The notes beneath the pieces were generated by a model. It was not told the DNA's origin, made no database searches, and saw only the letters and a list, made by a program, of their open reading frames with translations. This document shows, piece by piece, positions 42,358-51,993 of a stretch of 54,697 bases of DNA. Position numbers and translations under genes: made by a program. How positions within the stretch are numbered: the stretch's first letter is position 1; each line of letters opens with the position of its first letter. The DNA is from Bacteroidales bacterium (GTDB lineage Bacteria > Bacteroidota > Bacteroidia > Bacteroidales > UBA7960), in NCBI GenBank assembly GCA_012521995.1, contig JAAYLH010000010.1, forward strand, positions 1 through 54,697. The letters are read 5' to 3'.

Positions 42358-44343
42358 TTATTTTTTTGAGTTCTTCTTGTTTTGTTTTTTCTTGTCTTCC
42401 GAATAGACCACTTCAGTAAGATAAATCATACGCATCAATTCTGCAACACTAGCCGCAAATGAAATGGCCCCGCATCCTGCATGGGGAGGATCGCCTTCAT
42501 AAATTTCAGATACCGTACCAATGCCATCCTCCATCATGGTCTCTTCGAAGCCGTGATAAAGACTCCTGATTTCTCCCACACCTTGTGCTCCGTGGAGCCT
42601 GAGGAATCCCTCAGCGTAATGGCCCAGCAGCCATGGCCACACGGTTCCCTGGTGGAAAGCCTGGTTGCGCTCCTGCTCATTCCCGCTGTAACGGCCCTTG
42701 TATTGAGGATCCTTGGGCGAAAGGCTCCGCAAGCCCCTTGGCGTCAGCAGTTCTTTTCTTACCGCGTCTACCACTTTGTTTCTGAGATTGGCCTCAAGGG
42801 GGCTGTAAGCCAGGGATGTTGCAATGATTTGATTAGGCCGGATTTGATTGTTTGACCCGTTATCCGTAACAAAATCCGACAGGCAATTGTTTTCCCCGTT
42901 CCAGAATATTTCAACGAAATTCTTATCAATCCTTTCGGCTACGCTTTCCCATTCACGCACAAAGGCTTCGTTCTTCCCTGTGCGGGCCAGCTCCAGGGCG
43001 AAGTGAATGGCGTTGTACCAAAGGGCATTTACCTCAACAACGTAGCCGTAACGGGGTGTCACTGTCCTTCCGTGCACCTCTGCATTCATCCAGGTGAGGT
43101 TGGGCGAGATGGCGTCAATATACAGCAGCCCGTTTTCGCGCATTCGGATGCCGTTAGGCGTGCCCTGGGCATAGGTTTCAAGAATGGTGCGGATATTCTT
43201 TCCGTGGGCTTTCCACAGGCGGTCGGGGCGTTCACCCTTTTCAGCGCAGTGTTGAAGGGCCCAGAAATACCACAGGGAAGTATCGGCCGACTCATAGGAA
43301 GTAGCGAGTCCCCGTCCAAATTCCGGGAAAAAGGCCCCTTTCATTTCGGTGATCATTGTCTGCAGCACTGCTTTGCAGGCACCAATCCCTGAGGGCTCAA
43401 GGCTGAGGCCCGGCAAGGAAATGAAGGTGAAACGGCCCATCCGGTCATACCAGGGATAGCCCGCAATGATATCCGCTTTCTCGTCATGGCGGTTAATGAA
43501 CTGCTGTGCTGAATTGCCCAGGCAGTTTTCAAAAGTGCTTCTTGGAGTGCGCCGCTTCAGCTCATTGGTATACAGCCTGGATAAGTTCCCAGGATTAACC
43601 TCACGCGTGGAAACGCAGAAAATGATGCTTTCACCCTTCTTGATGTCTGCCTCAAAAAATCCGGGGACATAAAGGTCTTCGTGGTGCTCAAAGCCCCTTT
43701 CCTTTTCCTGGGTGTATTCAATGTCTTTATACCAGTCGGGAACATGGGTGTACTCCACCCCCTTTTTTGAAAACTGCATATAAAGGTTGGAATAGCCAGC
43801 ATACATGCGGGTCCTTATTCCATTTGGAACTTCGTCGTAACGGGTCTCCAGGTCAATGTTCTGCTTGCTCAGGCGGTGCATGCTGCGGAAGGCCAGGAAT
43901 GGCTTCAGCCTGATGCGGGTGGGGGAGTGGGCATCCAGCAAGGTATAGCGGATAAGCACCATCTCTTCTTCGGTAACAAACATCGTTTCCTTGCTTAGGA
44001 TCACTCCGCCAACCCGAAAGGTTACCTGGGGAATGATGTCGGCAATAAAATCCCGCACATATTTGTGCCCTTTGGGGTTGTACGTCCCGGGATACCTGTT
44101 CACCCCAATGTTGAACTCGGCCTCGTGCTGAATAACGGTCTCATCCACCTTCGACAGCAGGACATGGTTGTCATTGTCCAGGGTAGGCTGGGGGCAGATC
44201 AGCAATCCGTGGTATTTTCGGGTATTGCAACCAATGATCGTGGTGCAGGAAAAAGAGCCTGCTCGGTTCGACCTGATCATTTCCTTGCTGAGTGAATATT
44301 CCAGGTTGATCAGTTGGTTTTTGTCAAACTTGATGTATCCCAT
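42358..44343 (-). CDS. Glycogen debranching enzyme (amylo-alpha-1,6-glucosidase family)
   Basis: A 661-residue enzyme with the bacterial/archaeal type N-terminal GDE domain (about 1-230, including RSNRAGSFSCTTIIGCNTRKYHG split over two segments) and a C-terminal (alpha/alpha)6 barrel of the GH133-like amylo-1,6-glucosidase type (PWYDRMGRFTFISLPGL, AEVHGRTVTPRYGYVVEVNALW, NQAFHQGTVWPWLLGHY, SEIYEGDPPHAGCGAISFA). It cuts alpha-1,6 branches of glycogen. It is first in the operon debranching - GT4 - GH57. A TAnnTTTG box is at 44413-44406. Confidence 0.95.
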   Translation of the reverse strand: MGYIKFDKNQLINLEYSLSKEMIRSNRAGSFSCTTIIGCNTRKYHGLLICPQPTLDNDNHVLLSKVDETVIQHEAEFNIGVNRYPGTYNPKGHKYVRDFIADIIPQVTFRVGGVILSKETMFVTEEEMVLIRYTLLDAHSPTRIRLKPFLAFRSMHRLSKQNIDLETRYDEVPNGIRTRMYAGYSNLYMQFSKKGVEYTHVPDWYKDIEYTQEKERGFEHHEDLYVPGFFEADIKKGESIIFCVSTREVNPGNLSRLYTNELKRRTPRSTFENCLGNSAQQFINRHDEKADIIAGYPWYDRMGRFTFISLPGLSLEPSGIGACKAVLQTMITEMKGAFFPEFGRGLATSYESADTSLWYFWALQHCAEKGERPDRLWKAHGKNIRTILETYAQGTPNGIRMRENGLLYIDAISPNLTWMNAEVHGRTVTPRYGYVVEVNALWYNAIHFALELARTGKNEAFVREWESVAERIDKNFVEIFWNGENNCLSDFVTDNGSNNQIRPNQIIATSLAYSPLEANLRNKVVDAVRKELLTPRGLRSLSPKDPQYKGRYSGNEQERNQAFHQGTVWPWLLGHYAEGFLRLHGAQGVGEIRSLYHGFEETMMEDGIGTVSEIYEGDPPHAGCGAISFAASVAELMRMIYLTEVVYSEDKKKQNKKNSKK

Positions 44344-44405
44344 GTGTAAAAGAAATTTTTGTAAGTTTGAGGAAGGAAACTAAGCGTTAATATGCTGGTT
44401 TGGTT

Positions 44406-44413
44406 CAAATTTA
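44406..44413 (-). promoter_or_regulatory. -7 promoter box for the glycogen operon
   Basis: TAAATTTG on the minus strand, exact TAnnTTTG match, about 60 bases before the debranching enzyme ATG. No clear -33 TTTG. The T/A-rich surroundings keep the confidence moderate. Confidence 0.4.
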
Positions 44414-44487
44414 CAGATTTTTTTCATTTAAATTTTTATATCTTTCCTTAAATAAAAAATAAATATTCCTGCTATGTGTTCTTTAGC

Positions 44488-44520
44488 AAAAAAAAATAGC
44501 TGCCTGAATCCAGGCAGCCA
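44488..44520 (-). terminator. Terminator of the 44540-49032 operon
   Basis: GCTGCCTG (44499-44506) and CAGGCAGC (44511-44518) form an 8-bp stem with a 4-base loop. On the minus strand nine T follow closely. It is 21 bases after the stop of the membrane-protein gene. Confidence 0.85.
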
Positions 44521-44539
44521 TTTTTATAACCGAAATATC

Positions 44540-45340
44540 TTATTGCATCCCTTCCTGGGTGAAATCAATTTCTGATCCCAACAGGCTATGGGGTATCATA
44601 TAGGCAATTAGGGTAGCCACAGCAGCCACGATGATCCAAGTGCGATGGTAGGGGTTTTTGCGCACCTTAATGAAGGCGAAGAGCCAGAACAGAAACATCA
44701 CCAGGGTCTTGTTGTCGGTGAGGTCTGTTCCGAAGGGCCATCCCGTCCAGAAGGCTCCAAAGGCATATTTCTGGACGATGGGTCCAAAGATCAGACCCCC
44801 TCCAAGAAGAAGCAACAGGGTAGCCAGGCTCAGCCCATAGGTCCTATGCCTGAATACACCTGCCATTCCTGCACGCGTGCTTAAGAAGATGGCTGCAAAC
44901 ATCAGGAGGATATGCGGAATCATTGCCCAGGCGGGTACGTCATTGCGGAAACGGATCACTATGGGCTCTTCACTCAGCACAACCTGTGCGCCGTCTTTTT
45001 CAAGGGTGACCTGGTAGGCTACCTTACCCGCCGAGGGTTGCTGGGGGATGTAGGCAATCAGTTCATCTCCTTCCCTCAGCAGGGGCGCCTGGGTCCATTC
45101 ATCGTGGCTGGGGGTGCGCCTGTAACGGTAATGCCCGCTGATAGAAGTATCAGGCACCACTACCTTGGCTGGGGCATCCGCGGGTTTATTGTAGGTGCGG
45201 ATCAGGCTGAAGTGGATGGTTTTCTGGCCAAGGGCAACACTGCCCTTGTAAGGCTTGGTTGGCCCTGTCAGCCGGGTGTAATATACAGCTCCAAGGGTTA
45301 GCAGTAATGCAAAACCCCACAATAAGGTCTTCTTTAGCAT
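44540..45340 (-). CDS. Membrane protein of unknown function with an extracytoplasmic beta domain
   Basis: A 266-residue protein I do not recognise. It has an N-terminal hydrophobic helix (about 7-24), a soluble mostly beta region on the outer side (about 30-135, rich in Pro and charged residues, YRRTPSHDEWTQ, LIAYIPQQPSAG), then four membrane helices (about 137-155, 167-187, 209-226, 233-252). The C-terminus SEIDFTQEGMQ is short and acidic. It is the last gene of a tight run (15-base gap) with the YgjV-like fusion and the GH3/beta-lactamase gene, so a cell-envelope role is possible. No catalytic motif was seen. Confidence 0.8.
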   Translation of the reverse strand: MLKKTLLWGFALLLTLGAVYYTRLTGPTKPYKGSVALGQKTIHFSLIRTYNKPADAPAKVVVPDTSISGHYRYRRTPSHDEWTQAPLLREGDELIAYIPQQPSAGKVAYQVTLEKDGAQVVLSEEPIVIRFRNDVPAWAMIPHILLMFAAIFLSTRAGMAGVFRHRTYGLSLATLLLLLGGGLIFGPIVQKYAFGAFWTGWPFGTDLTDNKTLVMFLFWLFAFIKVRKNPYHRTWIIVAAVATLIAYMIPHSLLGSEIDFTQEGMQ

Positions 45341-45355
45341 GGTACTTTTTAAGAA

Positions 45356-46015
45356 TTAATTATCAATGGTTTTTATTAAAATATTTTCCTGCCCTGGGCC
45401 TTGTTGTTCAATAAACCCCATATGCTTTAAATAGTTCTGATGCTTGCTGTTTTTTACCTGGCTCACGATGCGCTTCACGCCCCTCTTTCGAAAAAAATGA
45501 AGGTTCTTTTCAAACAGGAATTGCCCGGGTTTCATGTCCCTGTATTCGGGAATTACAAAGTCAAGGTCTACCATCACCTCATCCTCCTGCTGGTGTCCCA
45601 GGAAAATGCCTGCTACAGCCGCATTGCGCAGGGTAATCAGCGAAATGGGATCCTCGCGCTCTTCCATCCTCTTTTTGGCGTGTTCATCAAAATCGGGAAA
45701 AAAATTCCTGATTTCTGACTGGTAATAATCCAGGAAATACCTTACATAGGCATTGTCGCCCTTGATGGATAAAAGTTTATAGGCATCCTTGCGGGAATAG
45801 ATCGAGATCAGGTAATATATATTGACGATGACGATAAACAGGTTAAGCAAACCAACGGGGAGGGATCCAATGGCAAAGCCGTAAAAGGAGAATACTGCTG
45901 AGCCTGCCAGGTTCAGCCACCTGAGCCTGACGATGGAGCTCATCGTCAGGGAAATGGCAACCACAACTGAGCCAATATAACCGATCCATTCAATGAGGGG
46001 AATGTTTAAAAACAT
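45356..46015 (-). CDS. YgjV-like membrane domain fused to acetyltransferase-like domain
   Basis: A 219-residue fusion. Residues 1-75 hold three membrane helices with the pattern of the E. coli inner-membrane protein YgjV (EWIGYIGSVVVAISLTMSS, RLRWLNLAGSAVFSFYGF). Residues about 85-219 look like a GNAT-type acyltransferase core: LRNAAVAGIF, VDLDFVIPEYRDMKPGQFLF, FRKRGVKRIVSQVKNSKHQNYLKHMGF, the last part resembling the acetyl-CoA-binding end. The substrate is unknown. Gaps of 15 and 11 bases to its neighbours imply one operon. The GNAT assignment is from pattern only. Confidence 0.8.
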   Translation of the reverse strand: MFLNIPLIEWIGYIGSVVVAISLTMSSIVRLRWLNLAGSAVFSFYGFAIGSLPVGLLNLFIVIVNIYYLISIYSRKDAYKLLSIKGDNAYVRYFLDYYQSEIRNFFPDFDEHAKKRMEEREDPISLITLRNAAVAGIFLGHQQEDEVMVDLDFVIPEYRDMKPGQFLFEKNLHFFRKRGVKRIVSQVKNSKHQNYLKHMGFIEQQGPGQENILIKTIDN

Positions 46016-46026
46016 GGCTAAAGATT

Positions 46027-49000
46027 TTAAAAAATGAGTTCGTTCAATTCAGGGTTTTCTTTGGGGCGTGATTGTTCAATTGCATCATAAATGGCCTGCT
46101 GAATCTTTATCCTGATGTCCAGTTCCATTAATTTCCCATTGGAAGGATAGGGAAAGGTTCTGTTGGAAAGGAAGACATAGACCAGTTGTTCGGTAGGGTC
46201 AACCCAGGTGAAAGTTCCCGTGAAGCCACTGTGGCCATAGCTCAGGGGTGATGCCGACTCGCAGGCCGGGCTACCGTTGGCGGGGGTGATGGAAGGCTTG
46301 TCGAAGCCCAGGCCGCGGCGGTTTCTGTTACCCGCAAACTGCACCCTTGTGAACTCCCTGATGGTGGCAGGGTTTAGGTATTGCTGCCCCCCGTATTCAC
46401 CGTGATGAAGAAACATTTGCATCAATACTGCAAGATCCAGGGCATTGGAGAACAGCCCTGCATGCCCCGACACACCGCCCAGCATAGCTGCATTGGGATC
46501 GTTGACAAAGCCCCTTATGATTTCCTTGCGCATCACCGTATCGTTCTCTGAAGGGACAATCCTTTGAACAGGGATTTTCCCAAGGGGGTTGAAAGTCATT
46601 GTTGCCAAGCCAAGGGGCTCATAAAAGGTCTTCGCTGCATACTGATCCAGGGGTATACCGCTCTGGCGCTCAACGACTTCTGTGAGCAAAATGAACCCAA
46701 GGTCGCTGTATCGGTAACTACGCTTGCGAAGCCTGTTCGACTCCCTGATCTGATTGAAAATGGTGTCGCGGTAGTCTTTATGGATGAACAGCTTTTCACC
46801 CACCCGCACAGGAAACTCGGCCGAAGGTTCCGGGCTGAAGATGCCCGGCCTGGGCTTCCCGTCGGTAAGCGTGCTGTTGTACATAGGGATCCAGGGTAAA
46901 AATCTCCCCTGGTGAGACAGTAAATCGCGCATGTCTATCTTGTCCTTGTCGCTCCCCTTAAGCCAGGGAAGATAATCACCGATGTACCTGTGGAGGTCAA
47001 GCTTTCCCTCATCCGTTAAACGCATCACTGAGGCTGTAGTGGCTGCTATCTTGGTAATGGAGGCCAGGTCGTAAATGTCGTCCAGGCTTACTGCCTGTTG
47101 CTTGAAATAGGTGTGGTGACCAAAAGCCTTGTGGTAAATGAGCTTCCCGTCCCTGACAATGGCAATCTGGCAACCGGGATAGGCCAGGCTGTCGATGCCC
47201 ATCCTGGCCAAACTGTCGATGGCACCCAGGTATTGGGGCAAAATGCCTGCCTCTTCAGGCTCGGCAAATGTGATCCTGAATCTTTCAGGAGTTTGTATGC
47301 CTTTATAAACGGGGAAGTGGGGCGTTATGGATACCGGCAGTCGGCCCTTTGCCGGAAGTCCTCCAAAGATCACCTGGGCGGCAGCCTCCTCAAAATCCTT
47401 CCCATCCTGGTAAGCCACCAACAGGCCGTCCACTTCCAGGGCCACTGCTCCAAAGCCTTTGATGCTGTATGGGTTGGCGAATACCGAAACCACGACCTTT
47501 TGCCTGCGGGCCAGGCTTCGGATGATTTCGATGTGTCCGTTATGTATGCCATAATTCCTGCCCATGTTGTGGTGGTTGCGGTGAAGACCCACCACAACCA
47601 GATCATAATCCTTCAGGCGCCGAAGCATTTCAGTGGTCTGGGCCTCGCTGGGGTTTTTAGGCAGTGAGAATTCCTCCACACAAGCATAGTTCCCCAGCAT
47701 TGCCTGAAAAGGGTTTCCTTTCTCATGCCCTATCGACAGGGCTGCTATGCGGGTGTTATGGATATCCCCCAAGGGGATGATCTCTCCTTCGTTGTGTATC
47801 AGGGTGATGGCAGCCTGGGCCAGTTGTTTGTTCAGCACATCCACCTGCCGCCCATTCAGATCGTCGACCAGGTGCTCCGGCTTTATTTGCCTGTGTTGGG
47901 CAAGACCCGCCCGTTGCTTGTAATACAACACCTTGCGCACCTTTCGGTTGATCAGTCCCTCTTCAATTTCCCCGTTTCTGACGGCATCCCCGATGGTGCG
48001 GATGGCCAGGGGAATGTTCGAAGGCATCAGCAGCAAGTCATTCCCAGCCTTCAAAGCCCTTAGCTCAAGGGCCCCTGCCTTATAATGATCGCTGACCCCT
48101 TTCATATTCAGGGCATCGGAGATAACCAGCCCCTGGAAGCCCATGTCATTGACCAGCAACTCCTCAATAACATTCCTGGAAAGGGAAGTAGCCAGGTGCT
48201 GGGCAGGCTCAAGGGAGGGTACCTCGAGGTGGGCCACCATGACCGACTGCAGGCCTTTTTCAATAAGTTTTCTGAATGGGTACAGGTGTATGGAGTCCAT
48301 CTCCTCGCGGCTATGGTCCATTAGGGGCAGGGTGTGGTGCGAATCAGTATGGGTGTCGCCGTGCCCGGGGAAATGCTTGGCTGAAGCAATAATGCCTGCA
48401 TCCTGCAAGCCCTGCATATAGGCAATGCCTTTCACGGCCACATTAAAGCGGCTTTCGCCAAATGACCGGTAGTTGATCACCGGGTTGTCTGGGTTTGTGT
48501 TTACATCCACCACGGGCCCGAAACTCATATGCACCCCCAGCCTTCGAAGCTGCAGACCTGCCTGATGGCCCATCTCATATACCAGGCGCTCCCCTGCAAT
48601 GGCCCCCATTGTGAGGTGGTAGGGGAAAGCCTTAACGCTGTCAAGGCGCATGGCAGCGCCCCATTCGGCGTCCATTGCCACCAGCAGTGGAGTTGCAGCC
48701 GCTTCCTGAAGCCTGTTGGTGATCTTCACCTGCCGCAAGGGGCCTCCTTTGAAAAAAACAATACCGCCAAGGTTGTTTTCGGCCACCTGACGCTCAATAA
48801 GGTTGTAATAGTCGCTCCCCTGGTCGGTGTGCACGGCGATCAGGATCAGCTGGGCAATGCGCTGTTCCAGGCTCAGGCTGGTAAAGACTGAGTCCACCCA
48901 CAGGGTGCTGAACTCCGGATCGGAGTTTTTCACTCCTTCAGGCTGCAGAAACTTGGGCTGAAGGGGCTGGGAACTGACCGGTAAAAGAAAGAATAATACG

Positions 49001-49032
49001 AGAAGGGGGAGATATATGAATAACCTGCGCAT
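46027..49032 (-). CDS. GH3 beta-N-acetylhexosaminidase (NagZ-like) fused to a serine beta-lactamase-type domain
   Basis: A 1001-residue exported protein. Residues 1-22 are a signal peptide. The GH3 domain (about 45-590) has the NagZ-type KHFPGHGDTHTDSH loop with the catalytic His and the nucleophile D306 in VISDALNMKG. The C-terminal domain (about 600-990) is a class C beta-lactamase-like fold with S658-I-T-K661 (SxxK), YSDLGF (YxN-like) and HSGFTG (KTG-like). Fusions of this kind occur in Bacteroidota and may combine GlcNAc removal from muropeptides with an amidase or DD-peptidase step. First gene of a three-gene operon with a -7 box at 49084-49077. Confidence 0.95.
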   Translation of the reverse strand: MRRLFIYLPLLVLFFLLPVSSQPLQPKFLQPEGVKNSDPEFSTLWVDSVFTSLSLEQRIAQLILIAVHTDQGSDYYNLIERQVAENNLGGIVFFKGGPLRQVKITNRLQEAAATPLLVAMDAEWGAAMRLDSVKAFPYHLTMGAIAGERLVYEMGHQAGLQLRRLGVHMSFGPVVDVNTNPDNPVINYRSFGESRFNVAVKGIAYMQGLQDAGIIASAKHFPGHGDTHTDSHHTLPLMDHSREEMDSIHLYPFRKLIEKGLQSVMVAHLEVPSLEPAQHLATSLSRNVIEELLVNDMGFQGLVISDALNMKGVSDHYKAGALELRALKAGNDLLLMPSNIPLAIRTIGDAVRNGEIEEGLINRKVRKVLYYKQRAGLAQHRQIKPEHLVDDLNGRQVDVLNKQLAQAAITLIHNEGEIIPLGDIHNTRIAALSIGHEKGNPFQAMLGNYACVEEFSLPKNPSEAQTTEMLRRLKDYDLVVVGLHRNHHNMGRNYGIHNGHIEIIRSLARRQKVVVSVFANPYSIKGFGAVALEVDGLLVAYQDGKDFEEAAAQVIFGGLPAKGRLPVSITPHFPVYKGIQTPERFRITFAEPEEAGILPQYLGAIDSLARMGIDSLAYPGCQIAIVRDGKLIYHKAFGHHTYFKQQAVSLDDIYDLASITKIAATTASVMRLTDEGKLDLHRYIGDYLPWLKGSDKDKIDMRDLLSHQGRFLPWIPMYNSTLTDGKPRPGIFSPEPSAEFPVRVGEKLFIHKDYRDTIFNQIRESNRLRKRSYRYSDLGFILLTEVVERQSGIPLDQYAAKTFYEPLGLATMTFNPLGKIPVQRIVPSENDTVMRKEIIRGFVNDPNAAMLGGVSGHAGLFSNALDLAVLMQMFLHHGEYGGQQYLNPATIREFTRVQFAGNRNRRGLGFDKPSITPANGSPACESASPLSYGHSGFTGTFTWVDPTEQLVYVFLSNRTFPYPSNGKLMELDIRIKIQQAIYDAIEQSRPKENPELNELIF

Positions 49033-49076
49033 TGATATTTAGCCGAAAAAAGTAACACAACAAAATTTCCTGTCTG

Positions 49077-49084
49077 CAAATATA
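49077..49084 (-). promoter_or_regulatory. -7 promoter box for the GH3 operon
   Basis: TATATTTG on the minus strand, exact TAnnTTTG match, with a leader of about 40 bases before ATG 49032. Confidence 0.6.
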
Positions 49085-49230
49085 AATGATTTTAACGCTT
49101 TCCTGCCTAAAAGCTTACATTCCGTAACATAAAACTTACCCATTAAAATTTCGGGATTGAAAAGGAATAATGGCGGCCAGGATGCCCGGATTAATGGCTC
49201 GGGAAGAGAGGCTATCCCGGGGAGGGTTCC

Positions 49231-50577
49231 TTACACAACAAGTTCCTTCCAGGTGCCCCGTTTGAGGAAAATGTAGGCGAAGACCCCGATGACGGTAAAG
49301 TATAAAACTTCAACAAACCAAACGCCGCTGGCAGGGGCGTCGAAACCCACGGCCAGGATGAAAGCAAAGAGCAGGTACAAAATGATAGAGATCACCTCAA
49401 TGCGAAGGGCCGTGCCTGTTTTGCCCGTTCCCGAAAGGGCGCTGAAGATGATCATGCTTACCGAAAAAACGGTTAGCGACAGGGTGATGACCCGCAGCAG
49501 GGGAAGGGTGGCTTCCACCAGTTCAGGACTTTGGGTAAAGAAAGAAATGACGGTGCGGGGAAAGAAAATCAGCACCTGGATAAGCAAGAGGTTGGCTATG
49601 AAACTTATGGTCATAATTTTCTTGATCATGGGCATCACCTCATCTGATTTTCCCTGCCCGATGATATTGCTTACCAGGGTGGTGGTGGCCGAACTCAGCC
49701 CCCAAACCGGGATCATCAGCAGCATATATATGCTTCGTGTGATGTTGGAAGCTGCAAGAGCCGTTTCGCCAATCTTTTCAAGGATCATAAAGAAAATGAA
49801 CCAGGCCGAGAATGAGATGAAATGCTGTAGCATCACGGGCAGGCTCAATTTTAACAGGTCATCGTACAGCCGTTTTCGGGGCTTATGGAAGCGTAAAAGC
49901 CTGAAGGAGGAGATGCACTTGTTTTTAAATGACCAGAGCAAATAAAACAAAAAAGTGATGAATTCGGCCAGGTTGGTGGCAAGGGCTGCCCCTGATATGC
50001 CCATTTCAGGCAGTCCCAGCTTGCCGAATATCAGCCCGTAATCAAGAACGATGTTGCTTGTGGCCATAATGATTGTGGCCACTGAGACCATCCGGGTGCG
50101 CACAATCCCTACATAAAAGGAATTAAACACCATGATAAGGAAGCCGAAAAAGTAGCCAAAGCGGCGGTAGCTGATAAATACAAGGCTTTGCTCAAGGATG
50201 GCAGGTGAGCTGATGAAGCGGCCCAGGAGGGAGGGACCGGCAAGGCTCAGGAACAGGATCAGCAGCAGGGCCATCCCCACCATAAAATACAAGCCGTGGT
50301 CAAATATCCTTCCAATGGTGCGCTGCCGGCCTTCTCCGTTTCGGCGTCCGATAATGATTTGCATCCCAATAGCAAACCCCGCGCCAAACATCACAAGGGT
50401 CAGGTAAAACAACCCCCCGATGGCAGCCGCCCCAAGCGATACCTCCCCAAGGCGGCCCAGGAAAGCAGTGTCGATCACCACCATCAGGTTCTGCGCCACC
50501 AAACCAATGATGATCGGGTAGGAGATGTTCCAGATACTGCGGTAGGTATTGCTGACAGCTGAGTTGGGGGTTGGCAT
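49231..50577 (-). CDS. MATE-family efflux transporter
   Basis: A cation-coupled multidrug or metabolite exporter with 12 hydrophobic helices in two homologous halves (448 residues from ATG 50577). Family pattern: SIWNISYPIIIGLVAQNLMVVIDTAFLGRLGE at the N-terminus split over the first helix, and GLSSATTTLVSNIIGQGK at the start of the second half. A longer frame begins with TTG at 50634 and adds a polar stretch unlike the family, so the ATG is preferred. The substrate cannot be read from sequence. It is 207 bases after the RlmI-like gene; the gap holds no strong promoter. Confidence 0.92.
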   Translation of the reverse strand: MPTPNSAVSNTYRSIWNISYPIIIGLVAQNLMVVIDTAFLGRLGEVSLGAAAIGGLFYLTLVMFGAGFAIGMQIIIGRRNGEGRQRTIGRIFDHGLYFMVGMALLLILFLSLAGPSLLGRFISSPAILEQSLVFISYRRFGYFFGFLIMVFNSFYVGIVRTRMVSVATIIMATSNIVLDYGLIFGKLGLPEMGISGAALATNLAEFITFLFYLLWSFKNKCISSFRLLRFHKPRKRLYDDLLKLSLPVMLQHFISFSAWFIFFMILEKIGETALAASNITRSIYMLLMIPVWGLSSATTTLVSNIIGQGKSDEVMPMIKKIMTISFIANLLLIQVLIFFPRTVISFFTQSPELVEATLPLLRVITLSLTVFSVSMIIFSALSGTGKTGTALRIEVISIILYLLFAFILAVGFDAPASGVWFVEVLYFTVIGVFAYIFLKRGTWKELVV

Positions 50578-50784
50578 CCTTGGTATTGTTATCCGGTTCG
50601 CGTTCTTAGCCTGCTTATTCTCTTCAAAAATCAAAAATCGTTATTCCCTGTCCCTCATTCAAATCTCACTGGATTGCTCAAACACCGCTCTTCTGAAAAA
50701 CCAAATACCATCCCTACAATCCCCTGGCCGGCAGAACAAGCAGGACAACATCCACAAGTACAACATTCACAACGCTTCCAACCC

Positions 50785-51984
50785 TTAGTCCACCGTAAGC
50801 ACCAGTCCCTTCAGGTATTCCCCTTCAGGATGGAAGATGTTTACGGGATGGTCGGCAGGCTGGGTCATCTGGTGAAGGATCCTGACGTTTCTGCCTGATT
50901 CAATGGCAGCGGCCAGCACGGTGCCCCTGAAAAGGGACCTATCCACCACCTGTGAGCAGCTGAAGGTGAACAGCAGGCCACCGGGCCTGATTCGTTTCAT
51001 GGCCTCAAGATTAAGGCGTTTATAGCCCTGAAGGGCGTTGTGGCGGGCGTGGGTGTGCTTGGCATAAGCAGGGGGATCCAGAATGATCACATCATAAGTC
51101 TCATCCGTATGCTTCAGATACTTAAGCGTGTCCTGAATGATGGAACGGTGAGGGGCATCCTCCCCAAAGTTCAGGGCGATGTTGCGTTCGGTCAGCTCAA
51201 TGGCCCTGGCCGAGCTGTCGAGCGAATGCATTTCTGCCGCGCCCTCATCCAGGCCATACACCGAAAAACCGCCTGAATAGCAAAAAGTGTTCAATACTTT
51301 TCGCCCCGCGCAATACTGCCCGAGCAACTGCCTGTTTTCACGCTGGTCGATGAAGAAGCCGGTTTTCTGCCCCTTCTCAAGGTCAATCAGGAACTTATGG
51401 CCATGTTCCAAAACCTCTGCCAGCCCTGCTTCGCCAAACAAATTGCCTTCAAAGGTTTTTCCTTGCCAGAAGGCGTCGGGCAGGGTATCGCGGCTTTTGT
51501 CGGTAATGCTTTTGAGGCTTTTTCCGTAAATCTTTTTCAGCGCCCCGGCAATGACCTCCAGGTAAGGATACATCCCCGTGGCGTGTACCTGGATTACCAG
51601 GTGGCCGTTGTAATGATCGATGATGAGCCCTGACAGATGGTCACCCTCTCCGTGTACCAAACGATATACGTTGGTTTCCTTGCTTTCGGTCAGTCCGGCG
51701 TCCTTCCGCAGTTGGAAGGCCTGCTCAATTTTTTTTGTCCAGAAAGTATCATCCAGATGTTCAGGACGAGCCGGTGGAAATGCCAGGATGCGCACGGCTA
51801 TGGTGGCATCCTGGTAAATGCCGGCGCCCAGGTAATCGCCATGATGGCTGAATACTTCGGCCTGCATGCCATCCCCGGCTTCACCTTCAATTTTTTTGAT
51901 GGCCCCGCTGAATACCCAGGGGTGAAAGCGCCTGATTGCCCCGTCTTTGCCGGGATGCAATACAATTTTCAGTTTTCCTTGCAT
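50785..51984 (-). CDS. RlmI-like 23S rRNA (cytosine-5) methyltransferase
   Basis: A 399-residue SAM-dependent RNA methyltransferase of the RlmI/YccW group. The N-terminal PUA domain starts MQGKLKIVLHPGKDGA and contains RFHPWVFSGAI. The Rossmann domain shows KTGFFIDQRENRQLLG, NTFCYSGGFSVYGL (SAM motif) and DPPAYAKHTHARHNAL followed by FTFSCSQ with the catalytic-type Cys. The probable target is a cytosine in 23S rRNA. ATG 51984 is chosen over a TTG four codons earlier. The -7 box at 52001-51994 lies so close that the message would be nearly leaderless. Confidence 0.93.
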   Translation of the reverse strand: MQGKLKIVLHPGKDGAIRRFHPWVFSGAIKKIEGEAGDGMQAEVFSHHGDYLGAGIYQDATIAVRILAFPPARPEHLDDTFWTKKIEQAFQLRKDAGLTESKETNVYRLVHGEGDHLSGLIIDHYNGHLVIQVHATGMYPYLEVIAGALKKIYGKSLKSITDKSRDTLPDAFWQGKTFEGNLFGEAGLAEVLEHGHKFLIDLEKGQKTGFFIDQRENRQLLGQYCAGRKVLNTFCYSGGFSVYGLDEGAAEMHSLDSSARAIELTERNIALNFGEDAPHRSIIQDTLKYLKHTDETYDVIILDPPAYAKHTHARHNALQGYKRLNLEAMKRIRPGGLLFTFSCSQVVDRSLFRGTVLAAAIESGRNVRILHQMTQPADHPVNIFHPEGEYLKGLVLTVD

Positions 51985-51993
51985 AATAATTTG

